A stretch of DNA of 5,918 bases, from contig JACPQK010000027.1 in NCBI GenBank assembly GCA_016190535.1, forward strand, positions 1 to 5,918. The letters are read 5' to 3'. The notes beneath the pieces are model-generated. The model was not told the origin of the DNA. It searched no databases and saw only the letters and a list, made by a program, of their open reading frames with translations. The stretch is from Chloroflexota bacterium. GTDB lineage: Bacteria > Chloroflexota > Dehalococcoidia > JACPQK01. Made by a program: the position numbers and the translations under genes. Positions 1-5,453 of the stretch are shown here, one piece after another. The first letter of the stretch is position 1, and the number at the start of each line of letters is the position of its first letter.

Positions 1-426
1 GGCAGCCTTGAAGGGCTGCTGCTGTGCCCGGTGGACCGGGCTACCATCTACTGGGGCAAGATGGTAAGCAGCCTTCTGCTCATGATAGCTATGGAGATGA
101 TAGTCTTCCCGCTGTTCGCAATCTTCTTCAACCTGCCTCTGTGGCTGCCGCCCCTGGTCATCATTGCGCCCCTGGGCACCCTGGGCTTCGTTGCCGTAGG
201 CACCCTGTTCTCGGCTATAGCGGTGCACACCCGGGCCCGGGAGTTCATGTTGCCGCTGCTTCTCTTCCCTATTCTGGTGCCCGTGGTGATCGCCGCGGTG
301 GAGGCTACCCGTACCGCCCTGGAAAAGGGGAGCCTCTCCGGTTCGTGGCTACCCCTGCTGCTGGCCTTCGATATCCTCTTCCTGGCGGTGTCCTCTTTGG
401 CCTTCGAGTTCGTTGTGGAGGAGTAA
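1..426 (+). CDS. ccmB: CcmB, haem exporter ABC-type membrane subunit (5' end cut off by window)
   Basis: The frame is open from base 1 to the TAA at 424-426, giving the last 141 residues of a protein that is usually about 220 aa. The real start lies upstream of the window; the GTG at 31 is an internal Val codon inside a conserved motif. The fragment opens with the CcmB-typical segment LEGLLLCPVDRATIYWGK. It later shows TRAREFMLPLLLFPILVPV followed by IAAVEAT, the family's most recognisable block. Hydrophobic segments lie at about residues 21-43, 45-73, 80-100 and 118-137, as expected for the polytopic permease. In the family, CcmB works with the ATPase CcmA and with CcmC and CcmD in the CcmABCD complex, which frees haem-loaded CcmE for cytochrome c assembly (System I). 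Its stop lies 1 nt before the ccmC start, so the two are co-translated. ccmA would be expected just upstream but cannot be seen. Confidence 0.93.
   Translation, partial: GSLEGLLLCPVDRATIYWGKMVSSLLLMIAMEMIVFPLFAIFFNLPLWLPPLVIIAPLGTLGFVAVGTLFSAIAVHTRAREFMLPLLLFPILVPVVIAAVEATRTALEKGSLSGSWLPLLLAFDILFLAVSSLAFEFVVEE
417..423 (+). promoter_or_regulatory. Ribosome-binding site deciding the ccmC start
   Basis: GGAGGAG lies 4 nt before the ATG at 428 and within the last codons of ccmB. It supports ATG 428 over the in-frame TTG at 413, which would add WRSN-type residues before the first membrane helix and has no Shine-Dalgarno sequence at a usable distance. Confidence 0.75.
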
Positions 427-427
427 C

Positions 428-1075
428 ATGGCCCTGGCCTTGAGTTTCCTGCTCATAGTGGCCTCTCTGTTCATGGCCCTGGTGTATGCTCCCACGGAGC
501 GCTTCATGGGGGATGTGCAGCGTATCTTCTACTTCCATGTGCCTCTGGCCTGGCTGGCCTTTCTGGCCTTCTTCCTGGTCTTTGTGGCCAGCATCCAGTA
601 CCTGCGCAAGGGAGCAGCCCGCTGGGACCATCTGGCCTACTGCGCCGCCGAGGTGGGCACCCTCTTCACCACGCTGGTGCTCATCACCGGCTCCCTGTGG
701 GCCAAGCCAGTATGGGGCACCTGGTGGACCTGGGACCCCAGGCTTACCTCTACCCTCATCCTCTGGTTGATCTATATCGCCTACCTGGCGGTGCGTTCCT
801 ACGCCGCGGAGACCGGCCGGGGTGCCCGCTTCGCCGCGGTGGTGGGCATCGTGGGCTTTGTGGATGTCCCCATCGTCTATCTCTCCATCTACTGGTGGCG
901 GACACTGCATCCTGGGCCAGTAATCCAGACGGGCGGCCTGGAGCCGGCCATGCGCTCGGCACTGTTCGTCTCCCTGTTCGCCTTCACCGTATTCTTTGTC
1001 ATCCTGTTGCGTTACCGTTTGCGGCTGCGCCATATGCAGGCGGAGGTGGAAGCCCTCCGCCAAGAGCACAGATAG
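428..1075 (+). CDS. ccmC: CcmC, haem-handling membrane protein of cytochrome c maturation
   Basis: The product is 215 aa. It carries the tryptophan-rich WWD signature WGTWWTWDPRLTS (residues 96-108), flanked by the two conserved haem-ligand histidines: His37 in FYFHVP and His161 in TLHPG. Six hydrophobic helices are visible at about 1-21, 37-59, 72-92, 106-126, 135-155 and 177-195, followed by a basic tail with coiled-coil character (196-215). In the known System I pathway, CcmC binds haem at the outer face through the WWD domain and the two His residues and loads it onto CcmE. Helix number, motif order and length all match CcmC rather than the larger WWD proteins CcmF or CcsA. ATG 428 is chosen because of the GGAGGAG just upstream and the 1-nt gap after ccmB. 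The ccmD-like gene follows after 10 nt. All key residues are present and nothing suggests decay. Confidence 0.96.
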   Translation: MALALSFLLIVASLFMALVYAPTERFMGDVQRIFYFHVPLAWLAFLAFFLVFVASIQYLRKGAARWDHLAYCAAEVGTLFTTLVLITGSLWAKPVWGTWWTWDPRLTSTLILWLIYIAYLAVRSYAAETGRGARFAAVVGIVGFVDVPIVYLSIYWWRTLHPGPVIQTGGLEPAMRSALFVSLFAFTVFFVILLRYRLRLRHMQAEVEALRQEHR

Positions 1076-1085
1076 GAGCGTTGCC

Positions 1086-1232
1086 ATGTCTGACCTGAGC
1101 TATCTTTTCGTGGGCTACACCGTCATCTGGGGGGCCCTCTTCCTCTACCTCTTCCGCCTGCAGCGGGAGGGGGAGAGGTTGAGGAGGGAGCTGGAGGCTG
1201 CCAAACAGGCCCGCAAGGAGAAGCAGGGCTAG
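1086..1232 (+). CDS. ccmD: CcmD-like small single-pass membrane protein
   Basis: This is a 48-aa product with one hydrophobic helix (about residues 5-24, containing [18 protein letters not shown]) and a highly charged tail (25-48, rich in Arg, Glu and Lys) that could form a short cytoplasmic coiled coil. This is the CcmD layout: a very small protein, an aromatic-rich helix with a V/I-W-G-A-type core, and a charged C-terminal tail. The position directly after ccmC is also typical. CcmD is known to assist CcmABC in releasing holo-CcmE. The start ATG at 1086 has AGGAG at 1074-1078 with 7 nt spacing, which overlaps the ccmC stop codon. The stop lies 4 nt before glyA. CcmD proteins are short and poorly conserved, so the call rests on architecture and position more than on sequence identity. 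Confidence 0.82.
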   Translation: MSDLSYLFVGYTVIWGALFLYLFRLQREGERLRRELEAAKQARKEKQG

Positions 1233-1236
1233 AGGC

Positions 1237-2484
1237 ATGTCCCACCTCTCTCAGGTCGATCTCCAGGTGGCCCGGGCCATTGCCGGGGAGGAAGCCCGGC
1301 AGCGGGATAGCCTGATCCTCATCGCCTCGGAAAACTACGTCAGCCCCGCCGTGCTGGAGGCCCAGGGATCTGTCCTTACTAACAAGTACGCCGAGGGCTA
1401 TCCCGGCCGCCGTTACTACGGTGGTTGCGAGTGGGTAGACCAGGTGGAGTCCCTGGCTATAGAGCGGGCCAGGAAACTCTACGGGGCGGACCATGCCAAC
1501 GTGCAGCCCCACAGCGGCTCCCAGGCCAACATGGCCGCCTACCTGGCCTTGCTCCGCCCCGGGGACACGGTGATGGGCATGAGCCTCTCCCACGGAGGGC
1601 ATCTCACCCACGGCCATGCGGTCAACTTCTCGGGGATGGTCTACAAGTTCGTCCACTACGGGGTGAGCCGGGAGACGGAGCTAGTAGAATACGACGAGGT
1701 GGAGAAGCTGGCCCGGGAGTACCGGCCTAGGTTGATTGTAGCAGGGGCCTCGTCCTATCCCCGGACCCTGGACTTCGCCGCCTTCCGGCGCATTGCCGAC
1801 GCCGTGGGCGCCCATCTCATGGTAGACATGGCCCACCTGGCGGGGCTGGTAGCTGCGGGCGTCCATCCCAGCCCTGTCCCCCATGCCCAGGTAGTGACCA
1901 GCAGCACCCACAAGACGCTGCGGGGACCTCGGGGTGGTTTCATCCTCTGCCAAGGTCCGCTGGCCGCCGCCGTGGATAAGGGCGTCTTCCCCGGCAGCCA
2001 GGGAGGCCCCCTGATGCACGTAATTGCGGGTAAGGCCGTGGCCTTCGGCGAGGCGATGGCCCCGGAGTTCGTCCGCTACCAGCAGACGGTGATATCCAAT
2101 ACCCGGCACCTGGCCCGGGAGCTGGAGTCCGGTGGGCTACGCCTGGTCACGGGAGACACCGATAACCACCTGGCCCTGGTAGACCTCTCCCCCCTGGGCG
2201 TTACTGGTCGCCAGGCAGAGGAAGCCCTGAATGCCGTGGGCATCGTGCTCAACCGCAATGTCATCCCCTTCGATCCCCGGCCTCCCCAGCAGGCCAGCGG
2301 CATCCGGGTGGGCACCCCTGCCGCCACCACGCGGGGCTTTGGGCCTGCGGAGTTTTCCGCAGTGGCCCGCCTCATCCTCCGCATATTGCGCCACCCGGGC
2401 GACCCGGAGGTAGCCCGGCAGGTCAAGGCCGAGGTGGCGGAGCTCCTCCGCCCCTTCCCCGTCCCCAACCAGACCGGGCGCTAA
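1237..2484 (+). CDS. glyA: Serine hydroxymethyltransferase
   Basis: The product is 415 aa, close to the 417 aa of E. coli GlyA. It converts L-serine + tetrahydrofolate to glycine + 5,10-methylene-THF with PLP, in the cytoplasm, and is the main source of glycine and one-carbon units. Visible family motifs in order are [77 protein letters not shown] (Asp197 and His200, which hold the PLP ring) and [13 protein letters not shown]. Lys226 in the last motif is the Schiff-base lysine, equivalent to E. coli Lys229. All catalytic positions are intact. The ATG lies 4 nt after the ccmD stop; the nearest good Shine-Dalgarno sequence (AAGGAG, 1215-1220) is 16 nt upstream, so translational coupling to ccmD is likely. 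It appears to be the last gene of the ccm operon segment, since the next gene is convergent. No clear intrinsic terminator directly follows; only a T-run at 2519-2524 without a stem is seen. Confidence 0.97.
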   Translation: MSHLSQVDLQVARAIAGEEARQRDSLILIASENYVSPAVLEAQGSVLTNKYAEGYPGRRYYGGCEWVDQVESLAIERARKLYGADHANVQPHSGSQANMAAYLALLRPGDTVMGMSLSHGGHLTHGHAVNFSGMVYKFVHYGVSRETELVEYDEVEKLAREYRPRLIVAGASSYPRTLDFAAFRRIADAVGAHLMVDMAHLAGLVAAGVHPSPVPHAQVVTSSTHKTLRGPRGGFILCQGPLAAAVDKGVFPGSQGGPLMHVIAGKAVAFGEAMAPEFVRYQQTVISNTRHLARELESGGLRLVTGDTDNHLALVDLSPLGVTGRQAEEALNAVGIVLNRNVIPFDPRPPQQASGIRVGTPAATTRGFGPAEFSAVARLILRILRHPGDPEVARQVKAEVAELLRPFPVPNQTGR

Positions 2485-2574
2485 GGCCTCTGATTCCGGA
2501 ACGGACACACTACTGTACCTTTTTCCCATTCACCCCGCTAGTACTCAGTAACGCTTATATGTGCGGATACACTC

Positions 2575-2679
2575 TGTCATTGCGAGCCATTCCGCCGTAG
2601 GCGGGAGGAGAAGCAATCTCAGGCATTATGCGAAGCAGATTGCTTCGTCCTCCGGCTCTCCGGAGTCCTCGCAGCGACG
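2575..2679. repeat. Composite palindromic repeat (MITE/REP-like, TCATTGCGAG type)
   Basis: The outer arms are TGTCATTGCGAG (2575-2586) and CTCGCAGCGACG (2668-2679), which pair at 11 of 12 positions if G-T wobbles are allowed. The inner arms at 2604-2619 and 2637-2653 pair over 16 bp with a single bulged G; the core GAAGCAATCT / AGATTGCTTC is a perfect 10-bp match. Each half also has its own hairpin: CCGCC/GGCGG at 2592-2604 and CTCCGG/CCGGAG at 2650-2665. This nested design with the TCATTGCGAG and GAAGCAATCT ends resembles a palindromic repeat found scattered in intergenic regions of various bacterial genomes, which I recognise from memory. It encodes nothing and probably moved here or spread as a non-autonomous element. 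Copy number cannot be judged from this window. Confidence 0.75.
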
Positions 2680-2735
2680 ATTTGCAGGCGTATTTCAGAG
2701 ACGAGACACCGGAAGAAGTAACACACCCCAACGGG

Positions 2736-2751
2736 CGGGCAGCTATGCCCG
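2736..2751 (-). terminator. Hairpin downstream of ppdK, possible weak terminator
   Basis: CGGGCA (2736-2741) pairs perfectly with TGCCCG (2746-2751) around a 4-nt loop. CCCC (2726-2729) and GGGG (2754-2757) could extend the structure across an internal loop. It lies 31 nt beyond the ppdK stop. No T-tract follows on the minus strand, so an intrinsic terminator role is only possible. Confidence 0.3.
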
Positions 2752-2782
2752 ACGGGGCGATCCCAGTGTCTCCCCTGTGTGC

Positions 2783-5062
2783 TCAGGCACTAATGGGCTC
2801 TCGCAGGCCCAGCAGCCGTTTCTGCTCAATGACGGCCTGGGCCGCCGCCAGCTTGGCGGCAGGGATACGGAAGGGGCTGCAGCTAACGTAGTCCACCCCA
2901 ACCTTGTCGAAGAACCGGATCGAGCGAGGCTCTCCCGCGTGCTCTCCGCAGACGCCGATTTCCAGGTTCGGCTTGTCTTTCCTGGCCCAGGATGTAGCGG
3001 TCTCCATCAGCCTGCCCACACCCTCTACATCCAGGACCTGGAAGGGATTATCTCTCAGGATACCCGCCTCCAGATAGGCCGTGAGGAACTTCTTTTCGGC
3101 ATCCTCCCGGCTGAAGGAGTACACGGCCTGGGTCAGGTCATTGGTCCCGAAGGAGAAGAAGTCGGCCCCCTGGGCCAGGCCTCGGGCCCGCATACAGGCG
3201 CGGACGGTCTCCATCATCACGCCCACCTTGAGGCTGCCCTCTGGGACCATCCTCTTTACCCAGAGGAGCTCCTGGACGGTGATCACCTGGGGCACCATGA
3301 TAGACACGTTGGCGCTTACCTCTGCCTGGGCCTCCCTAATGGCGGTGACCTGCATCTGGTAGATCTCGGGGAAGGTGACCGCCAGCCGGACACCCCGGTG
3401 GCCCAGCATGGGGTTGGTCTCCTTGAGCTCTCGGACTCGCTCCCGGAGTTTGGGGTCGGAAATCTCCCCCTCGGGGGGCAGGAACTCATGCAGGGGTAGG
3501 TCAAGGAGCCGGATGATAATGGGCATGCCCCGGAGCTCGCGGAAGATGGCCACGAAGTCCTTCTTCTGGAGGTGACGCAGTTGCTCCAGGGCCTCCATCC
3601 TCTGGGCTGGCGTCTCAGCAAACAAGAACTCCCGTATGGCGGAAAGGCGCTGGGGGGCATTGAACTGTCGTTCGGTGCGACAGAGGCCGATGCCCTGCGC
3701 CCCAAACTTCCTGGCCAGGGCGACGCCCTCTGCCGTGTCGGCGTTGGCCCAGACCCCCAGCCGGCGGAAACCATCCGCCCAGCGGACGAGCTCCGCTAGC
3801 TCGGGCGTGCCTTCGGACTCTACGAGGGGAAGGCTCCCGAGATAGACGTAGCCGGTGTTCCCGTCTATGGTGATTATCTCCCCCCTCCTCACCCTCGACC
3901 TTCGGGCCTCAAAGTACCCGTCGTTGAGGTCTATCTTGATCTCCTCGGCCCCGCAGATACAGGGCCGGCCCATGGCCCTGGTGACTATGGCAGCGTGGGA
4001 GGTGAGTCCGCCCCGGGAGGTGAGCACACCGGCGGCGGCGGCAATGCCCTGGATATCGTCGGGGCTGGTCTCGGGCCGGACCAGGATGACCCTCTCGTTG
4101 CGGCGCATGACCGCCACCGCCTCCAGGGGGTGGAAGACTACCACGCCGGTAGCTGCACCTGGGGCTGCCCCCAGCCCCTGGGCTATGGGCTGGTACTTCT
4201 CCGGTGCTTCAATACGCCGGTGCAGCAGGTCCCGTATGTCCTCGGGGGTGACCCGGAGAACGGCCTCTTCCCGGGAGAGGGTCCCCTCGCTGGCCATGTC
4301 CACGGCGACCTTCACCGCCGCCTTGCCGCTCCGTTTGCCAGACCTGGTCTGAAGGACGTAGAGCCGGCCTGACTCGATGGTGAACTCCACATCTTGCATG
4401 TCGCGGAAGTGCCCCTCCAGCAGGCGGGCCACCCCTTCCAGTTGGGCATACAGGGAGGGCATTTGCGCCCGCAGCGTGGACAGGGGCTGTGGCGTCCTCC
4501 GGCCCGAGACCAGGTCTTCCCCCTTGGCCCCGGAGAGGAACTCGCCGTAGAGATCGTTTTCCCCGGTGCTGGGGTCCCGGGTGAACATCACCCCCGTCCC
4601 CGAATGCTCATCCAGGTCACCGTAGACCATGGCCTGTATGATAGTGGCAGTCCCCAGGTCGCCGGAGATCCGGTTCAAACGGCGGTACTCTATCGCCCTG
4701 GGGTTGTCCCAGGAGTTCAGGATGGTCTTGACGCAGGAAGCCACTTGCTCCCTGTCCTGGACATCAAGCACCGTGTCCATCATCCCCGGCATGGACACCG
4801 GGGCCGAAGAGCGCACTGACACCGCCAGGCCCTGTCCCAGACGCTTGCCTGTCCGCTGCTCCAGGGCCTGTACGGCCTGGAGTATTTCAGGCAGCGGCAG
4901 CTTGCCCGTATCCTTGTACCTGTGGTAAGCCTGGATGGAGACTACGAATCCGGGAGGAACGGGGAGGCCCAGCCTGGTCATGGTCACCAGGTTGGCACCC
5001 TTGTTGCCTAGAAGGGACTTATCCTCGCAATCCTCATCGAGCCAGTATATGGAGCGTATCAT
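2783..5062 (-). CDS. ppdK: Pyruvate, phosphate dikinase, short form lacking an N-terminal subdomain
   Basis: The product is 759 aa; typical PPDK is about 870-890 aa. The reaction is ATP + Pi + pyruvate = AMP + PPi + PEP, linking glycolysis and gluconeogenesis in the cytoplasm. Domains in order: an ATP-grasp nucleotide-binding domain (about 1-245) with GNKGANL (Lys21), SVRSSAPVSMPGMMDT (Arg84), SWDNPRA, EFTIE and LQTRSGKR (Arg240); a swivelling phosphohistidine domain (about 295-405) with GGLTSHAA (catalytic His356, regulatory-type Thr354); and a TIM-barrel PEP/pyruvate domain with LCRTE (Arg462), IIRLLDLPLHEF (Arg518), MMET (Glu618), FGTNDLTQ (Asn641, Asp642) and GVCGEHAGEP (Cys705). SMPGMMDT, SWDNPRA and the GEH motif indicate PPDK rather than PEP synthase. 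About 85-90 residues expected between MMDT and SWDNPRA are absent, and a further ~28 are missing as small gaps in the C-terminal domain. The frame is intact, so this looks like a real short form. CGGAG (5071-5075) lies 8 nt before ATG 5062. Confidence 0.92.
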   Translation of the reverse strand: MIRSIYWLDEDCEDKSLLGNKGANLVTMTRLGLPVPPGFVVSIQAYHRYKDTGKLPLPEILQAVQALEQRTGKRLGQGLAVSVRSSAPVSMPGMMDTVLDVQDREQVASCVKTILNSWDNPRAIEYRRLNRISGDLGTATIIQAMVYGDLDEHSGTGVMFTRDPSTGENDLYGEFLSGAKGEDLVSGRRTPQPLSTLRAQMPSLYAQLEGVARLLEGHFRDMQDVEFTIESGRLYVLQTRSGKRSGKAAVKVAVDMASEGTLSREEAVLRVTPEDIRDLLHRRIEAPEKYQPIAQGLGAAPGAATGVVVFHPLEAVAVMRRNERVILVRPETSPDDIQGIAAAAGVLTSRGGLTSHAAIVTRAMGRPCICGAEEIKIDLNDGYFEARRSRVRRGEIITIDGNTGYVYLGSLPLVESEGTPELAELVRWADGFRRLGVWANADTAEGVALARKFGAQGIGLCRTERQFNAPQRLSAIREFLFAETPAQRMEALEQLRHLQKKDFVAIFRELRGMPIIIRLLDLPLHEFLPPEGEISDPKLRERVRELKETNPMLGHRGVRLAVTFPEIYQMQVTAIREAQAEVSANVSIMVPQVITVQELLWVKRMVPEGSLKVGVMMETVRACMRARGLAQGADFFSFGTNDLTQAVYSFSREDAEKKFLTAYLEAGILRDNPFQVLDVEGVGRLMETATSWARKDKPNLEIGVCGEHAGEPRSIRFFDKVGVDYVSCSPFRIPAAKLAAAQAVIEQKRLLGLREPISA

Positions 5063-5070
5063 CGTTGCTA

Positions 5071-5075
5071 CTCCG
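5071..5075 (-). promoter_or_regulatory. Ribosome-binding site of ppdK
   Basis: Read on the minus strand this is CGGAG, 8 nt before the ATG at 5062-5060. It fixes the ppdK start, and the N-terminus then begins just before the first PPDK strand (SIYWLDE). It lies only 5 nt outside the outer stem of the structured element at 5081-5160, so folding of that element could affect ribosome access. Confidence 0.6.
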
Positions 5076-5080
5076 TTTCA

Positions 5081-5160
5081 GAGGTCGTTTAGTAACGCCC
5101 CATGCCGAAACATGGGGCTTGAAGCCCCCGGCTTCAGCCGGGGGTAATAGAAACGACCTC
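5081..5160. repeat. 80-bp element with perfect terminal inverted repeats and two internal hairpins
   Basis: The ends GAGGTCGTTT (5081-5090) and AAACGACCTC (5151-5160) are exact 10-bp inverted repeats. Between them are a hairpin with an 8-bp perfect stem (GCCCCATG 5097-5104 with CATGGGGC 5111-5118, loop CCGAAA) and a hairpin with a 9-bp perfect stem (5125-5133 with 5136-5144, or 8 bp around TTCA). As DNA or RNA it folds into a three-way junction. GGGGCTT (5114-5120) can instead pair with AAGCCCC (5122-5128), which would break both hairpins. The strand in use is unknown; transcription toward ppdK would place it in the leader just before the Shine-Dalgarno sequence. The run GAAGCCCCCGGCTTCAGCC with its pairing half resembles hairpins at ends of IS200/IS605-type elements, so a transposon-end remnant or small mobile element is one reading and a structured leader RNA is another. 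Confidence 0.6.
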
Positions 5161-5299
5161 GTTTCGCCCATTTCCACTGCATCACTACGCTGTATAGAGA
5201 CGGGCAAAGCGTAATACCGAGGATAGACAGGACTCGCCGAATAGTGTTCTGAGGAAGAGTACCCTTGGCATCCCCGGCACAACCACTCCTCTAGTTCCC
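5161..5299. other. Non-coding stretch between ppdK element and hairpin cluster
   Basis: No gene is supported here. A minus-strand open frame (5034-5282) runs through this stretch and the palindromic element, but its product is low-complexity translation of hairpin sequence with no recognisable motif. A modest stem TACGCT/AGCGTA (5186-5191 with 5208-5213, 16-nt loop) is present. I could not match the stretch to a tRNA or to a riboswitch class I know. If the TATAAT box at 5300-5305 is used, this is 5' leader of ppdK. Confidence 0.45.
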
Positions 5300-5305
5300 A
5301 TTATA
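5300..5305 (-). promoter_or_regulatory. Candidate -10 box (TATAAT) for ppdK
   Basis: The minus strand reads TATAAT at 5305-5300, a perfect consensus -10 hexamer in otherwise GC-rich DNA. At 18-bp spacing the -35 position reads TTCCTG, a poor match to TTGACA. If used, transcription would begin near 5293 and give ppdK a leader of about 230 nt containing the 5081-5160 structure. The weak -35 keeps confidence low. Confidence 0.35.
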
Positions 5306-5343
5306 GGCCTTTGGCGAGGCCTCCAGGAACAGGCCCCTGTTCC
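5305..5343. repeat. Two adjacent short hairpins
   Basis: AGGCCT at 5305-5310 and again at 5317-5322 forms a 6-bp stem (each copy is itself palindromic) around TTGGCG. Directly after it, GGAACAGG (5326-5333) pairs with CCTGTTCC (5336-5343), giving at least 7 bp around a tetraloop. Together with the stems at 5355-5382 and 5392-5410 they make a run of four hairpins after the oxidoreductase gene. Confidence 0.55.
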
Positions 5344-5354
5344 ATGAGACTGAA

Positions 5355-5382
5355 CTGGGGGAGGCCATCTGGCCTCCCCCAG
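5355..5382 (-). terminator. Strong 12-bp hairpin, likely terminator of the oxidoreductase gene
   Basis: CTGGGGGAGGCC (5355-5366) pairs perfectly with GGCCTCCCCCAG (5371-5382) around a 4-nt loop. It lies about 71 nt past the stop of the upstream minus-strand gene. On the minus strand it is followed by TTCAGTCTCAT, a weak T-containing tail and not a clean T-tract. Position and stem strength suggest a transcription stop or 3'-end stabiliser; the weak tail leaves the mechanism open. Confidence 0.55.
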
Positions 5383-5391
5383 GCACTCGCA

Positions 5392-5410
5392 GGGGCGATA
5401 TCCACGCCCC
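5392..5410. repeat. Short hairpin after the oxidoreductase stop
   Basis: GGGGCG (5392-5397) pairs with CGCCCC (5405-5410) around a 7-nt loop. It lies 43 nt beyond the oxidoreductase stop and is the first of the four stems met by minus-strand transcription. Confidence 0.45.
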
Positions 5411-5453
5411 CGGCCAGTCAGCGCGATAGCTCGGAAGGAGTGTGGCTAGCGAG

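Larger units (their letters stand above)
2485..2782. other. Gap between convergent genes, no coding content supported
   Basis: This 298-bp gap separates the 3' ends of glyA (+) and ppdK (-). Open frames crossing it show no recognisable protein and no good ribosome-binding site. It holds a composite palindromic repeat (2575-2679) and a short hairpin (2736-2751). Because both flanking genes end here, these structures could act as transcription stops, but neither is followed by a T-tract on the relevant strand. Confidence 0.7.

Noticed and set aside
31..33. GTG at 31 as a ccmB start
   Set aside because: It codes an internal Val in the conserved LEGLLLCPVDR segment; the frame continues upstream through the window edge.
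413..427. TTG at 413 as the ccmC start
   Set aside because: ATG 428 has GGAGGAG directly upstream and puts the first membrane helix at the N-terminus, as in the family.
305..1087. 260-codon - strand open frame opposite ccmB/ccmC
   Set aside because: It mirrors the well-supported ccmC, is rich in Gly, Gln, His and Pro with no motif, and has no context on that strand.
2485..2530. Intrinsic terminator directly after glyA
   Set aside because: There is a short T-run (2519-2524) and an 8-bp palindrome TTCCGGAA (2493-2500), but no stem next to the T-run.
2561..3499. 312-codon + strand open frame antisense to ppdK
   Set aside because: It lies opposite a protein with clear PPDK motifs and its product shows no family features; long antisense frames are expected in GC-rich coding DNA.
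5034..5282. 82-codon - strand open frame upstream of ppdK
   Set aside because: It runs through the palindromic element and overlaps the ppdK start; it has no convincing ribosome-binding site or recognisable motif.
5161..5299. tRNA or known riboswitch in the ppdK upstream region
   Set aside because: I found no cloverleaf, T-loop motif or signature core of a riboswitch class I know; only a modest 6-bp stem with a large loop.
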